Positions 15,398 through 23,700 are shown, numbered from the stretch's first letter. The stretch is DNA of 33,371 nucleotides from JAKFEE01 sp036675815 (GCA_036675815.1 JAKFEE010000016.1:1-33371), one strand, 5' to 3'. Numbers and translations: made by a program. Notes: generated by a model from the letters alone, not told the origin.

Positions 15398-15862
15398 TTA
15401 GCCTCCGTGGGCGACGCCGGTCGACCCGAAACCGCCCGTGCCGCGGTCGGTGTCGCCGAGGGCAACGACTTCGAGCCAGCGCACGCGTGCCACCGGCGCC
15501 ACCACCATCTGCGCAATCCGCATGCCGCGACTGATGGTGAAGGGCTCACTACCCAGATTGATGAGAATGACGCCGACTTCGCCGCGATAGTCGGCATCGA
15601 TGGTTCCGGGGCTGTTCAGCAGCGTCACCCCATGTTTCGCCGCCAGCCCCGAGCGCGGCCGCACCTGCGCCTCGTGGTCCTTGGGCAGGGCGATGGCGAT
15701 GCCGGTGGGGACAACGGCGCGCCCACCCGGCGGCAGCGTCAGGTCCGCCGTGACCGCCGCCAGCAGATCCATCCCCGCCGCATGCACCGTCTCGTAGCGC
15801 GGCAGCGGCAGCCCCTCGGCGTGCGGCAGCCGCCGCACCTCGACCGCGACGATGGCGCTCAT
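15398..15862 (-). CDS. dut: Deoxyuridine 5'-triphosphate nucleotidohydrolase (dUTPase)
   Basis: Hydrolyses dUTP to dUMP and pyrophosphate, keeping uracil out of DNA and feeding dTMP synthesis. 154 residues, a homotrimeric-type dUTPase with all five motifs: AAGMDL (28-33), RPRSGLA (68-74), GTIDADYRGEVGV (86-98, with the catalytic Asp), RGMRIAQMV (112-120) and RGTGGFGSTG (140-149). The start ATG shares an ATGA with the coaBC stop. The reading frame stays open through most of coaBC, but no homologous sequence precedes this ATG. Confidence 0.96.
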   Translation of the reverse strand: MSAIVAVEVRRLPHAEGLPLPRYETVHAAGMDLLAAVTADLTLPPGGRAVVPTGIAIALPKDHEAQVRPRSGLAAKHGVTLLNSPGTIDADYRGEVGVILINLGSEPFTISRGMRIAQMVVAPVARVRWLEVVALGDTDRGTGGFGSTGVAHGG

Positions 15863-17070
15863 GACCGACCCTCCGCGAAGTGCCGGGCAATGCGCCCGGC
15901 CAGCCGCTGCGCCACCTCCTGCTTCGAGAGCGTCGGCCAATCCTCGGCGCCGCCCTCCGTCACCAGATGGACGGTGTTGCAGTCGCCGCCGAACGTGCCG
16001 GTCCCCGCCGACACGTCGTTGGCGATGATCCAGTCGCAGCCCTTGCGACGGCGCTTGGCCCCGGCATGCTCGACGACCATTTCCGTTTCGGCGGCAAAGC
16101 CCACCACCAAGGGCGGCCGCTGGCCGCCGGCGGCGGCCAGCGTGGCGAGAATGTCGGGGTTGGCCGTCAACTCCAGAACCGGCGGCGGCGCGCCCTCCTG
16201 CTTCTTGCGCTTCTGCGCAGCCTGCTCGGCAACCCGCCAATCGGCGACCGCGGCGGCACAGACGGCAAGGTCGGCGGGCAAGGCCGCCTGGCAGGCGGCC
16301 AGCATCTCGACCGCGGTCTCGACATGGACCGTGGCGACGCCCGGCGGGTCGGCCAGATTCACCGGGCCGGTGACCAGCGTCACCTCGGCGCCGAGGCGGG
16401 CCAGGGCGGCGGCAATCGCGTGCCCCTGCTTGCCCGATGAGCGATTGGCGATGAAACGTACGGGATCGATCGGCTCGTGCGTCGGGCCACTGGTGACGAT
16501 GGCTCGCCGGCCCGTCAGTGGACCGGGGCGGCCGAAAACCCCCTCGATGGCGGCCAAGATGTCGGCGGCCTCGGCCATGCGGCCGGCACCGGTCTCGCCG
16601 CAGGCGAGATCGCCGGCGCCCGGCCCGACGCGCAGGACGCCGCGCCGCTCCAGCAGCGCCAAATTGTCCTGGGTTGCCGGATGCTCCCACATGCGGGTGT
16701 TCATGGCCGGCGCCACCAGCACCGGCTTGTCGGTGGCCAACAGCACCGTGGTGGCCAGGCTGTCGGCAATGCCGGCCGCCATCTTCGCCAGCAGATCGGC
16801 GGTGGCCGGCGCCACCACCAGCAGGTCTGCCTCGCGCGACAGGCGGATGTGACCCATCTCGCTTTCGTCGGTCAGCGAGAACAGATCCTGGTACACCTTG
16901 TCGCCGCTGAGCGCCGCCGCCGACAACGGTGTCACGAACTGCTCGCCGCCCTTGGTGATGACGCAGCGCACACTGGCCCCGCGCTCCTTCAGCCGCCGGA
17001 TCAGTTCCAGGCATTTGTAAGCGGCGATGCCGCCGCCGATGATCAGAAGAATGCACCGATTGGCCAGCAC
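15859..17070 (-). CDS. coaBC: Phosphopantothenoylcysteine decarboxylase / phosphopantothenate-cysteine ligase
   Basis: Bifunctional CoA enzyme: CoaB couples 4'-phosphopantothenate to cysteine with CTP, and CoaC decarboxylates the product with FMN. 403 residues. The N-terminal CoaC part has IIGGGIAAYK (10-19), catalytic His74 in MGHIRLS, PAMNTRMW (121-128) and Cys157 in GDLACGETGAGRM. The CoaB part starts at about 187 with VTSGPTHEPIDPVRFIANRSSGKQG. The start is GTG 17070, with AGGGG upstream. It needs cysteine, so sharing a run with cysK and an Rrf2 regulator makes metabolic sense. Confidence 0.95.
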   Translation of the reverse strand: MLANRCILLIIGGGIAAYKCLELIRRLKERGASVRCVITKGGEQFVTPLSAAALSGDKVYQDLFSLTDESEMGHIRLSREADLLVVAPATADLLAKMAAGIADSLATTVLLATDKPVLVAPAMNTRMWEHPATQDNLALLERRGVLRVGPGAGDLACGETGAGRMAEAADILAAIEGVFGRPGPLTGRRAIVTSGPTHEPIDPVRFIANRSSGKQGHAIAAALARLGAEVTLVTGPVNLADPPGVATVHVETAVEMLAACQAALPADLAVCAAAVADWRVAEQAAQKRKKQEGAPPPVLELTANPDILATLAAAGGQRPPLVVGFAAETEMVVEHAGAKRRRKGCDWIIANDVSAGTGTFGGDCNTVHLVTEGGAEDWPTLSKQEVAQRLAGRIARHFAEGRS

Positions 17071-17085
17071 TGTGGATGCCCCTGA

Positions 17086-17091
17086 ATTATA
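17086..17091 (-). promoter_or_regulatory. Perfect -10 hexamer just upstream of coaBC
   Basis: On the - strand TATAAT (17091-17086) lies 15 bases before the coaBC GTG. A matching -35 is poor. If used, the mRNA would have a 5' leader of only a few bases. Confidence 0.4.
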
Positions 17092-17164
17092 CTGAAACGC
17101 CCTGTGATTAAGGTAGACGCGGACATGCCGCGGCGCAAGCGTTTGCTGGCGAAGGGCGGGGACT

Positions 17165-18703
17165 TTAGCCGGCGACGAGGACCGCCAGCAGCGTCGCGGC
17201 GACCATCCAGCCCAGCCACGGCATGATGCCGCCGTTGCGGCGGCCCCTCAGCGCGGCGACGCTATCGGGATGCAACCGCAGGCCGCCATTGGCGACCAGC
17301 GACGTGGCCTGCTCGGCTGCGGCGACGAGGTGCGGCAGGCGCTCGGCGATGCTACGCAGATCGGCGATGCCTTCGCGCACCCGCGCCTCGGGCCCGAGGT
17401 TTTCCCACATCCACTCCTCGACCAGCGGTCGCGCCAACTCCCACATATTGACCGTGGGATCGACGAGGCGGCCGACGCCCTCGGCCACCAGCATGCTCTT
17501 CTGCAGCAGCAGCAGCTGCGGCTGCGTTTCCATCGAGAACTGCTCGGTGACCTGGAACAGCTGCCCCAGCAGCCGTGCCACCGAGATCTCGTGCAGCGGC
17601 AGTTCCAGGATGGGCTCGGCAATCGAGCGACAAGCCTGGGTGAAATGATCGACGGACTTGTCGGGCGGCACGAACCCCGCCTCGAAATGCACCTCGGCAA
17701 CCCGGCGATAATCCTGGCTGAGGAATCCCAGCAGCATTTCGGCGAGGAAGCGCCGTGTGCGCTTATCAACGCGGCCGGTGATGCCGAAATCGACGGCGAT
17801 GAGATTGCCCTGGGCATCGACGAACAGGTTGCCCGGGTGCATGTCGGCATGGAAGAAGCCGTCGCGGAACACCTGGCGGAAGAAGGCGTCGGCGGCCTTC
17901 TCCAGCACGGCGCGGCGGTCGATGCCGGCGGCGGCGAAGCGCTCGATCTCGTCGATGGGGATGCCGATCACCCGCTCCAGCGTCAGCATGCGCTGCGAGG
18001 TGCGCAGCCAATCGACCGCCGGGATGTTGAAGGTGGCATCGCCGGCGAAGTTCTCGGCCATCTCGGCGGCGGCGGCGGCCTCGAAGCGGAGATCCATCTC
18101 CATCGTCACCGATTCTTCGAAGGTGCGCACCGACTCGACCGGTTTCAGGCGCCGCCACGCCGGCTGCGTCGCCTCGACGATCTCGGCCAGCCAGTACATC
18201 AGGGCGATGTCGCGGGCGAAGGCCTCTTCGACACCGGGGCGCAGCACCTTCACCGCCACCGGCCGGCCATCGGAGGTCACGGCGAAATGGACCTGGGCGA
18301 TCGATGCGGCGGCGACCGGCTGGTCGTCGAAGGACGAGAACATGACCTCGAGCGGCCGGCCCAACCCCTCGGCCACGATCCGCCGCGCCGCGGCCGCCGA
18401 GAAGGGCGGCAGCCGATCCTGCAGCTCCGACAGATCCGCCGCCACCTGCTCGCCGACCAGATCCGAGCGCGTCGACAGTGCCTGCCCGAGCTTGATGAAG
18501 GTCGGCCCCAGCGCCTCGAGGGCCGCCGCCAGGCGCTGCCCCGGCCGGTCCTGATCCTTGGCCGGATTGCGCGCGATAATGCGCAGCGCCACGACGATGG
18601 GGCGGAACACGCCGATGCCCTCGAGCAGGAACAACGCATCGTAGCGGGCGAGCACCAACCCGATCGTCAACAGCCGATAGAGGTTGCGAAGGGCGCGGAG
18701 CAT
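17165..18703 (-). CDS. ubiB: UbiB, ABC1/ADCK-family atypical kinase for ubiquinone synthesis
   Basis: Membrane-associated atypical kinase/ATPase needed for ubiquinone biosynthesis. 512 residues. Family features: the KxGQ motif in FIKLGQALSTRSD (KLGQ 71-74), the alanine-rich nucleotide loop AAASIAQVH (131-139) in place of a glycine-rich loop, Lys152 in VAVKVLRPG, HADMHPGN (285-292) and DFG (305-307). The C-terminus ends in one hydrophobic helix, MPWLGWMVAATLLAVLVAG, for membrane attachment. The ATG at 18703 follows the ubiE stop by 6 bases, so ubiE-ubiB form an operon. Confidence 0.95.
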   Translation of the reverse strand: MLRALRNLYRLLTIGLVLARYDALFLLEGIGVFRPIVVALRIIARNPAKDQDRPGQRLAAALEALGPTFIKLGQALSTRSDLVGEQVAADLSELQDRLPPFSAAAARRIVAEGLGRPLEVMFSSFDDQPVAAASIAQVHFAVTSDGRPVAVKVLRPGVEEAFARDIALMYWLAEIVEATQPAWRRLKPVESVRTFEESVTMEMDLRFEAAAAAEMAENFAGDATFNIPAVDWLRTSQRMLTLERVIGIPIDEIERFAAAGIDRRAVLEKAADAFFRQVFRDGFFHADMHPGNLFVDAQGNLIAVDFGITGRVDKRTRRFLAEMLLGFLSQDYRRVAEVHFEAGFVPPDKSVDHFTQACRSIAEPILELPLHEISVARLLGQLFQVTEQFSMETQPQLLLLQKSMLVAEGVGRLVDPTVNMWELARPLVEEWMWENLGPEARVREGIADLRSIAERLPHLVAAAEQATSLVANGGLRLHPDSVAALRGRRNGGIMPWLGWMVAATLLAVLVAG

Positions 18704-18709
18704 CGGTGC

Positions 18710-19465
18710 CTAGAGCCGCCAGCCGGAGTGGATCGCGGCGATGCCGCCCGAAAGATTGCGCACCTTCACCTGCTCGAGCCCGGCTGCTTCCATCATCACG
18801 GCTAGCCCGTCCTGATCGGGGAACTTGCGGATGCTCTCGACCAGATATTGATAAGCGTCGCGATTGCCGGTCACCATCTCGCCGACCCAGGGCAGCACAC
18901 GGAACGAATATTCGTCATACAGCGCCCGCAGACCCGGCACGATCACGTGGCTGAATTCGAGGCACATGAAGCGGCCGCCCGGCTTCAACACGCGGCGCGC
19001 CTCGCGCAGCGCGGCGTCGACATGGGTGACGTTGCGCAGGCAGAAGGCGATGGTATAGGCGTCGACGCTGGCGTCGGGGATCGGCAGCCGCTCGGCGTCG
19101 CCGCATACCCAGCCGATGTCGTCGATGAGGTTGCGATCGACGGCGCGATCGCGCCCGACCGACAGCATTTCGGCGTTGATGTCGCAGACCACCACCGGGC
19201 CGCCACCCTTCTCGCGGAAGCGGAAGGCGATGTCGCCGGTGCCGCCGCCGACGTCGAGCAACGCCATGTGCGGCCGCGGCCGCAACCAGCCGAGGAACGC
19301 ATCCTTCCACAGCCGGTGGACGCCGGCGCTCATCAGGTCGTTCATCAGATCATAGCGCGGCGCCACGTCGTCGAACACGGCACGCACCAGCGACGCCTTT
19401 TCGGCCTCGCCGACGGTGCGGAATCCGAAATGCGTGGTGCCGCGCTGTTGCCGGTCTTGCGTCAT
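18710..19465 (-). CDS. ubiE: Ubiquinone/menaquinone biosynthesis C-methyltransferase
   Basis: SAM-dependent C-methylation of the quinone ring. With ATG 19465 the protein has 251 residues; an upstream ATG at 19507 would add 14 residues that look non-family, and neither has a good ribosome-binding site. Landmarks are FGFRTVGEAEK (13-23), FDDVAPRYDLMNDLMSAGVHR (31-51), the SAM loop LLDVGGGTGD (69-78), and VLKPGGRFMCLEFSHV, all characteristic of UbiE. It heads the ubiE-ubiB pair. In many alphaproteobacteria mutM is divergent from ubiE at this spot; here a small unknown gene takes that place. Confidence 0.94.
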   Translation of the reverse strand: MTQDRQQRGTTHFGFRTVGEAEKASLVRAVFDDVAPRYDLMNDLMSAGVHRLWKDAFLGWLRPRPHMALLDVGGGTGDIAFRFREKGGGPVVVCDINAEMLSVGRDRAVDRNLIDDIGWVCGDAERLPIPDASVDAYTIAFCLRNVTHVDAALREARRVLKPGGRFMCLEFSHVIVPGLRALYDEYSFRVLPWVGEMVTGNRDAYQYLVESIRKFPDQDGLAVMMEAAGLEQVKVRNLSGGIAAIHSGWRL

Positions 19466-19590
19466 GGCCGGAACATAGCCGAAGCCCGCCACGCTGGCTA
19501 CGGCCATGGCCGCCGGCGACGGCGCATTTTCCCTGTCGCCGGCACGGCAGTGGCATTATCCTTGCGGCGAATCATGGAGGGGATGCCAGC

Positions 19591-19884
19591 ATGCTCGGCT
19601 TCATCGGCAAGGCATTGGCGGCCTTGCTGCTGGACAAGAAGGCGCGCAAGGCGTTGAACGCCGGGCGGGGGGCCAAGGGCAGGCCGCGCCAACACACGAT
19701 CGCCGAGGCCCAGGCCAAGATGCGCGACGTGATCACTCCCGAGCGTGCCGAGCTGATCCGCCAAGCGATGGCGGTGCGCCAGGCCAAGCAGACCATCCTC
19801 GCCGACCTGTCCGACGATCAGCGCCAGAAGCTGGTTGCGGTGGCGATGAGGCGGCTGCTCAACGAAGGCCGCGGCGACGGCTGA
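19591..19884 (+). CDS. Small unknown alpha-helical protein
   Basis: 97 residues, not recognised. ATG 19591 follows ATGGAGGGGATG, a good ribosome-binding site. The N-terminus (MLGFIGKALAALLLDKKARKAL) is an amphipathic or weakly hydrophobic helix, followed by a basic Gly/Arg linker (about 24-34). A long charged helical part follows (HTIAEAQAKMRDVITPERAEL onward), with QAKQTILADLSDDQRQKLVA near the end. No enzymatic motif or cysteine is seen. It is divergent from ubiE and lies 52 bases before meaB on the same strand, so cotranscription with meaB is possible. Codon use matches neighbours, which supports it being a real gene. Confidence 0.75.
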   Translation: MLGFIGKALAALLLDKKARKALNAGRGAKGRPRQHTIAEAQAKMRDVITPERAELIRQAMAVRQAKQTILADLSDDQRQKLVAVAMRRLLNEGRGDG

Positions 19885-19936
19885 CACGGCGCGCCATCTT
19901 GCCCCGAGGGCGGTGAGGTTCTAGAAAGGCCCCAGC

Positions 19937-20917
19937 ATGCGCCACGATCCCAAAGCCCTCGCCCACGCCGTCATCGCCGGCCAGCGCCGCGCCCTGGCCC
20001 GCGCCATCACCCTGATCGAGTCGACACGCCACGAGCACCGCGCGCAGGCCGAAGCGCTGCTGGCCGAATTGCTGCCGCAGTCGGGGCGCAGCATCCGCAT
20101 CGGCATCACCGGCGTCCCCGGCGTCGGCAAATCGACCTTCATCGAAGCCTTCGGGCTGCATGTCATCGGCCTCGGCCATCGTGTCGCCGTGCTGGCCGTC
20201 GACCCGTCGAGCCCGCGCAGCGGCGGCTCTATTCTTGGCGACAAGACGCGCATGGAGGAGCTGTCGCGCGACGAGCGCGCCTTCATCCGCCCCTCGCCCT
20301 CGGGCGGCACGCTGGGCGGCGTCGCCCGGCGCACCCGCGAGGCCATGCTGGCCTGCGAGGCGGCCGGGTTCGACGTCATCATCGTCGAGACGGTCGGTGT
20401 CGGCCAGTCCGAGACGGCGGTCGCCGACATGGTCGACATGTTCCTGCTGCTGCTGGTTCCCGGCGGCGGCGACGAGTTGCAGGGCATCAAAAAGGGCATC
20501 GTCGAACTGGCCGACGCCGTCGTCGTCAACAAGGCCGACGGCGACCTGGCCGCCGCCGCCCAGCGCGCCGCTCGCGACTATGCCTCGGCCCTGCATCTCC
20601 TGCGCCCGGCCAGCCGCCACTGGAGCCCGCCGGTGCTGCGCGTCTCCGCTCTGACCGGCATGGGCATCGACGAGGTGTGGCGCACCGTCGCCGACTACCG
20701 AGGCAAGATGACGGCGGCCGGCGAGATCGCCACACGCCGCGCCGCCCAGGCCGACGCCTGGATGTGGAGCGAGGTCGCCGAATCGCTGATGGCCGCCTTC
20801 CGCGCCCATCCCGCCGTCGAGGGCGAACTGCCGCGGCTGGCCGTCCAGGTCAAGGCCGGCACCTGCACCCCGACCGCCGCCGCACAGAGCCTGCTGCGCG
20901 CCTTTCTCGCCAAATAA
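19937..20917 (+). CDS. meaB: MeaB-type G3E GTPase (methylmalonyl-CoA mutase chaperone)
   Basis: GTPase that guards and reactivates adenosylcobalamin-dependent methylmalonyl-CoA mutase. 326 residues. Motifs: Walker A GVPGVGKST (59-67), the MeaB loop VDPSSPRSGGSILGDKTRM (88-106), PSGGTLGGVA (121-130), ETVGVGQSE (151-159) and NKAD (198-201). The C-terminal helices serve dimerisation. The ATG at 19937 has GAAAGG upstream. The mutase genes are not in the window, so the partner lies elsewhere; the older name ArgK is a misnomer for this family. Confidence 0.93.
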   Translation: MRHDPKALAHAVIAGQRRALARAITLIESTRHEHRAQAEALLAELLPQSGRSIRIGITGVPGVGKSTFIEAFGLHVIGLGHRVAVLAVDPSSPRSGGSILGDKTRMEELSRDERAFIRPSPSGGTLGGVARRTREAMLACEAAGFDVIIVETVGVGQSETAVADMVDMFLLLLVPGGGDELQGIKKGIVELADAVVVNKADGDLAAAAQRAARDYASALHLLRPASRHWSPPVLRVSALTGMGIDEVWRTVADYRGKMTAAGEIATRRAAQADAWMWSEVAESLMAAFRAHPAVEGELPRLAVQVKAGTCTPTAAAQSLLRAFLAK

Positions 20918-20989
20918 GTCCCGATTGTTTCTTCTCAACCAGTACCGGCGGCTATATCCTTCGCCAGTCTAGGGGATGTATGACCGCAG

Positions 20990-21574
20990 ATGAACGATAC
21001 CAACGAAGTCAGGCTATTGAAGCACGAACTCCTCGGGATGTTCGGGCATATCCAGCGCATTCGCCGGGAACTGGCCTCCATTCGCCGCCCCGGCCATGAA
21101 GACGGCGACCATTTCTCGACCATGGCCGATCAACTCGACGCCATCGTCGAGGCGACGGAGGACGCCACCGACACCATCATGACCAACATGGAGCAGATCG
21201 ACTCGCTGATCGCCGAGGCCAGGGGCAAGATAAGCGACACCGCCACGGCCACCCTGCTCGGTCAGGTCGGCGACAAGGTCAACGCCGTGTTCGAGGCCTG
21301 CTCGTTCCAGGACCTCACCGGCCAGCGCGTCACCAAGGTCGTGCATTCGCTGCAGTTCATCGAGGAGCGGGTCAACACCATCATCCGCATGTGGGGCCGT
21401 GCGGAGCTGGAAAAGGTGGTGGTCGAGATGCAGGCGGCGGATCCCGACAAGGCCCTGCTCAACGGCCCGCAACGCAAGGGCGCCGGCGTCAGCCAGTCGG
21501 AGGTCGACAAGATGTTCGACAGCCCGACCACGGTCGAGTTCAACCAGGACGACATCGACAAGCTGTTCGGCTGA
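20990..21574 (+). CDS. cheZ: CheZ-type CheY-P phosphatase with a tandem docking-like tail
   Basis: Phosphatase that dephosphorylates the response regulator CheY in chemotaxis. 194 residues. The active-site segment CSFQDLTGQRVTKVV (104-118) holds the Asp108 and Gln112 that correspond to the E. coli CheZ catalytic pair, set in a long helical hairpin. The tail carries two similar short motifs, VSQSEVDKMF (167-176) and NQDDIDKLF (185-193). Both resemble the CheY-binding peptides at the CheZ C-terminus and FliM N-terminus. No other che or fla gene is nearby, so this is an orphan locus between meaB and rpmB. ATG 20990 follows AGGGGATG with a long spacing. The identification rests mainly on the DLTGQ segment. 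Confidence 0.85.
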   Translation: MNDTNEVRLLKHELLGMFGHIQRIRRELASIRRPGHEDGDHFSTMADQLDAIVEATEDATDTIMTNMEQIDSLIAEARGKISDTATATLLGQVGDKVNAVFEACSFQDLTGQRVTKVVHSLQFIEERVNTIIRMWGRAELEKVVVEMQAADPDKALLNGPQRKGAGVSQSEVDKMFDSPTTVEFNQDDIDKLFG

Positions 21575-21661
21575 GTCACATTTCGCTTGACGGGCACCGG
21601 GTGGCACCGTAAAAACCCGGCCTTCATCCCAAGTACCGAGAAGACGAAGAGGACCAGGGCC

Positions 21662-21961
21662 ATGGCACGGCGTTGCGCGATTACCGGCAAGGGCGTTCTC
21701 ACCGGCAACAATGTGAGCCACGCCAACAACAGGACGCGGCGTCGGTTCCTGCCCAACCTGCAGGAGACCTCGGTGCTGTCGGACACGCTGGGCCAGATGG
21801 TGCGCCTGCGCGTCTCGACCAACGGCCTGAAGACCATCGAGCACAACGGCGGCATCGACGCCTTCCTGCTCGGCACCAACGACTCCAAGCTGTCGCGCGA
21901 AGCGCTGCGCCTGAAGCGCCGCATCCGGAAGGCGGCCGAGAGCAAGAGCGCCGCCGCCTGA
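21662..21961 (+). CDS. rpmB: 50S ribosomal protein L28
   Basis: Large-subunit ribosomal protein, 99 residues. The N-terminal MARRCAITGKGVLTGNNVSH and the basic NNRTRRRFLPNLQ segment are diagnostic, and the longer alphaproteobacterial C-terminus ends KRRIRKAAESKSAAA. It has a single cysteine (Cys5), so the zinc-binding version is absent. ATG 21662 has AGAGGA about 10 bases upstream. It is monocistronic with its own terminator. Confidence 0.97.
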   Translation: MARRCAITGKGVLTGNNVSHANNRTRRRFLPNLQETSVLSDTLGQMVRLRVSTNGLKTIEHNGGIDAFLLGTNDSKLSREALRLKRRIRKAAESKSAAA

Positions 21962-21987
21962 GGCTGGCGCCTCTCATCGAATGCGGC

Positions 21988-22018
21988 AAAGGCCCGCCCC
22001 GAAGGGGGCGGGCCTTTT
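21988..22018 (+). terminator. Intrinsic terminator of rpmB
   Basis: Stem aaaggcccgcccc (21988-22000) with ggggcgggcctttt (22005-22018) around GAAG. A GC-rich stem closed by A/T pairs with a T-run gives a strong terminator that could also work from the other strand. Confidence 0.93.
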
Positions 22019-22086
22019 CCTTTGGCGTGCTTCCCTCGGCCCGGCGAACGCCCCATCTCCTACGGGATCACGAGGGAGATGAGCCG

Positions 22087-22854
22087 ATGATTCCGCGCCG
22101 TACCGTGGTCAAGGGACTGGCCGCGGGCATCCCGCTGGCCGCCGTACTGGCCGACCCGCTGCGCGCCCGCGCCGCCGCCGAGACCACCCGCCTGAGCAAG
22201 ATCACCACCCCCGGCGGCCGCGAAGTGGCCGGCGCCCTGGCCGTGCCCGAGCAGTTGCCGGCGCCCGGGGTGATGCTGGTGCACGAGTGGTGGGGCCTGA
22301 ACGACCAGATCAAGGCGGTGGCCGGCGACCTCGCCCGCCGGGGCTATCTGGCCCTGGCCATTGACCTGTTCGACGGGCGGGTGGCGACGACCTCCGACCA
22401 GGCCCGCCAGTTGGTGGGCGCGGTGCGGGAGGCGGAAGCCGAGGACACCTGCGTCGCCTGGCTGCAATGGCTCAACAATCACCAGGACAGCAGCCACAAG
22501 ACCGCCAGCCTCGGCTGGTGCTTCGGCGGCGGCTGGTCGCTGCGGGCGTCGACGGCGCAGCCGGTGGACGCGACGGTGGTGTACTACGGGCGCGTCAACT
22601 TGCCGGCCGAGCAGCTGCGCCGCCTGCGCGGCCCGGTGCTCGGCCACTTCGCCACCCGCGACCAGTTCATTACCGCCGACATGGTGCGCGCCTTCGAGCA
22701 GGCGATGACCGAGGCCGGCAAGCGCTTCATGGTGCACTGGTACGATGCCGACCACGCCTTCGCCAACCCCAGCGGCGCCAGCTATGACCAGGCCGATGCC
22801 CGCCTCGCCCGGGAGCGGACCGACGAGTTCCTGCAGCGTCACCTGCGCGGCTGA
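22087..22854 (+). CDS. Dienelactone hydrolase-family protein with Tat-like signal
   Basis: Alpha/beta hydrolase of the dienelactone hydrolase family, 255 residues. The N-terminus MIPRRTVVKGLAAGIPLAAVLA is a twin-arginine-like signal (Arg4-Arg5) with cleavage likely near ARA29, so it is probably exported folded. The catalytic triad is Cys145 in LGWCFGGGW, Asp192 in FATRDQF and His223 in DADHAFANP. VMLVHEWWGLND (62-73) forms the oxyanion region, with Glu67 as in this family. ATG 22087 follows AGGGAGATG. It stands alone after the rpmB terminator, and no aromatic-degradation genes are near, so the substrate is unknown. Confidence 0.9.
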   Translation: MIPRRTVVKGLAAGIPLAAVLADPLRARAAAETTRLSKITTPGGREVAGALAVPEQLPAPGVMLVHEWWGLNDQIKAVAGDLARRGYLALAIDLFDGRVATTSDQARQLVGAVREAEAEDTCVAWLQWLNNHQDSSHKTASLGWCFGGGWSLRASTAQPVDATVVYYGRVNLPAEQLRRLRGPVLGHFATRDQFITADMVRAFEQAMTEAGKRFMVHWYDADHAFANPSGASYDQADARLARERTDEFLQRHLRG

Positions 22855-22857
22855 CGA

Positions 22858-23700
22858 TCAGACGCAGGCCGACTGGCCGTCCGCCTCGAGCAGCGTCGCC
22901 CAGTCGACGGCCTCGAACACGGCCAGCACCGCTTCCGCCACCTTGAACGGGCGCTCGCCGATGCCGGAATAGACGGCGTCCCAGCCGCGCGGGTCGACCT
23001 CGATGACCTCGGCGCCGGCGGGAACCGGCACCTCGTCGCGCGCGATGCCGCGCAGCACGCCGGTCAGCGGCGCCGCCAGCGGCATGTCGTCGAGCTGGCC
23101 GATGACGTCGCCGGCGGTGACCCAGTGGCCGATGTCGTAGCGGCTGTGGAAGGTGCCGGAGATGGGTGCGCAGATGTAGCGCTCGGCGCCGATGCCGGCC
23201 AGCGTCTCCGGCTCGCCCGCCGCCATGGTGGCGCCGCGGGTGACGATGCGGCCCAGCTGTTCCCACGCCGTCTCGATCGCCACCACCACCGACTGGCCGG
23301 CAACGAAGCCGGGGCCTATGCCGATGCTCAAGGGCGCCAGGCGCATCTGCGGCTCGGGGCGCAGCCGCATGCGGGCATCGACCACCGCCGCCCACGGCAG
23401 CGCCCGCAACAGCTCAGCCAGCGGCGCGATGCTGATCGGCAGGAAGCGCCGCCGCACCAGCATCGACGACAGCGCCGCCCGGCTGTCGGCGCGCTGGGCG
23501 GTGACCCCCGACAGGATCGCGGTGCCGTCGAACACGGCATCGGTGAAGGCCATGCGCCGGCGGATCGCCGCCGGCGTCGCCACCTCGTGCATCACCACCG
23601 GAAAGCCGGCCTTGAACAGGGCGTGGGCCACGCCCGAGGCGACCTCGGCGCTCCCGCGCACCAGGGTGTAGCAGCGACTGCCCGGCCGTTCCGTCATCAT
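22858..23700 (-). CDS. YqeB-type (EF2563 family) molybdenum hydroxylase accessory protein
   Basis: 280 residues from ATG 23700 (another ATG at 23730 is possible; AAGGAT precedes 23700). The order of segments matches the YqeB/EF2563 family linked to selenium-dependent molybdenum hydroxylases: VRGSAEVASGVAHALFKAGFP near the start, EVATPAAIRRRMAFTDAVFDG, VVDARMR, IGIGPGFVAG, then a lipoyl/biotinyl-like barrel with HWVTAGDVIGQLDD and GVLRGIARDEVPV, ending VIEVDPRG. The exact role of the family is unknown; it is suggested to help make or insert a cofactor. No molybdenum hydroxylase, selD or xdhC gene is in the window. It lies downstream of the Atm1-like exporter on the same strand. Confidence 0.82.
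   Translation of the reverse strand: MMTERPGSRCYTLVRGSAEVASGVAHALFKAGFPVVMHEVATPAAIRRRMAFTDAVFDGTAILSGVTAQRADSRAALSSMLVRRRFLPISIAPLAELLRALPWAAVVDARMRLRPEPQMRLAPLSIGIGPGFVAGQSVVVAIETAWEQLGRIVTRGATMAAGEPETLAGIGAERYICAPISGTFHSRYDIGHWVTAGDVIGQLDDMPLAAPLTGVLRGIARDEVPVPAGAEVIEVDPRGWDAVYSGIGERPFKVAEAVLAVFEAVDWATLLEADGQSACV

Noticed and set aside
15398..17056. dUTPase as the C-terminus of a 552-residue fusion protein
   Set aside because: The upstream part is only coaBC read in another frame. The dut ATG overlaps the coaBC stop as ATGA and gives a complete, normal-length dUTPase.
17270..18805. Open frame of 511 codons on the + strand opposite ubiB
   Set aside because: Shadow frame caused by high GC. 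UbiB on the other strand has all family motifs.
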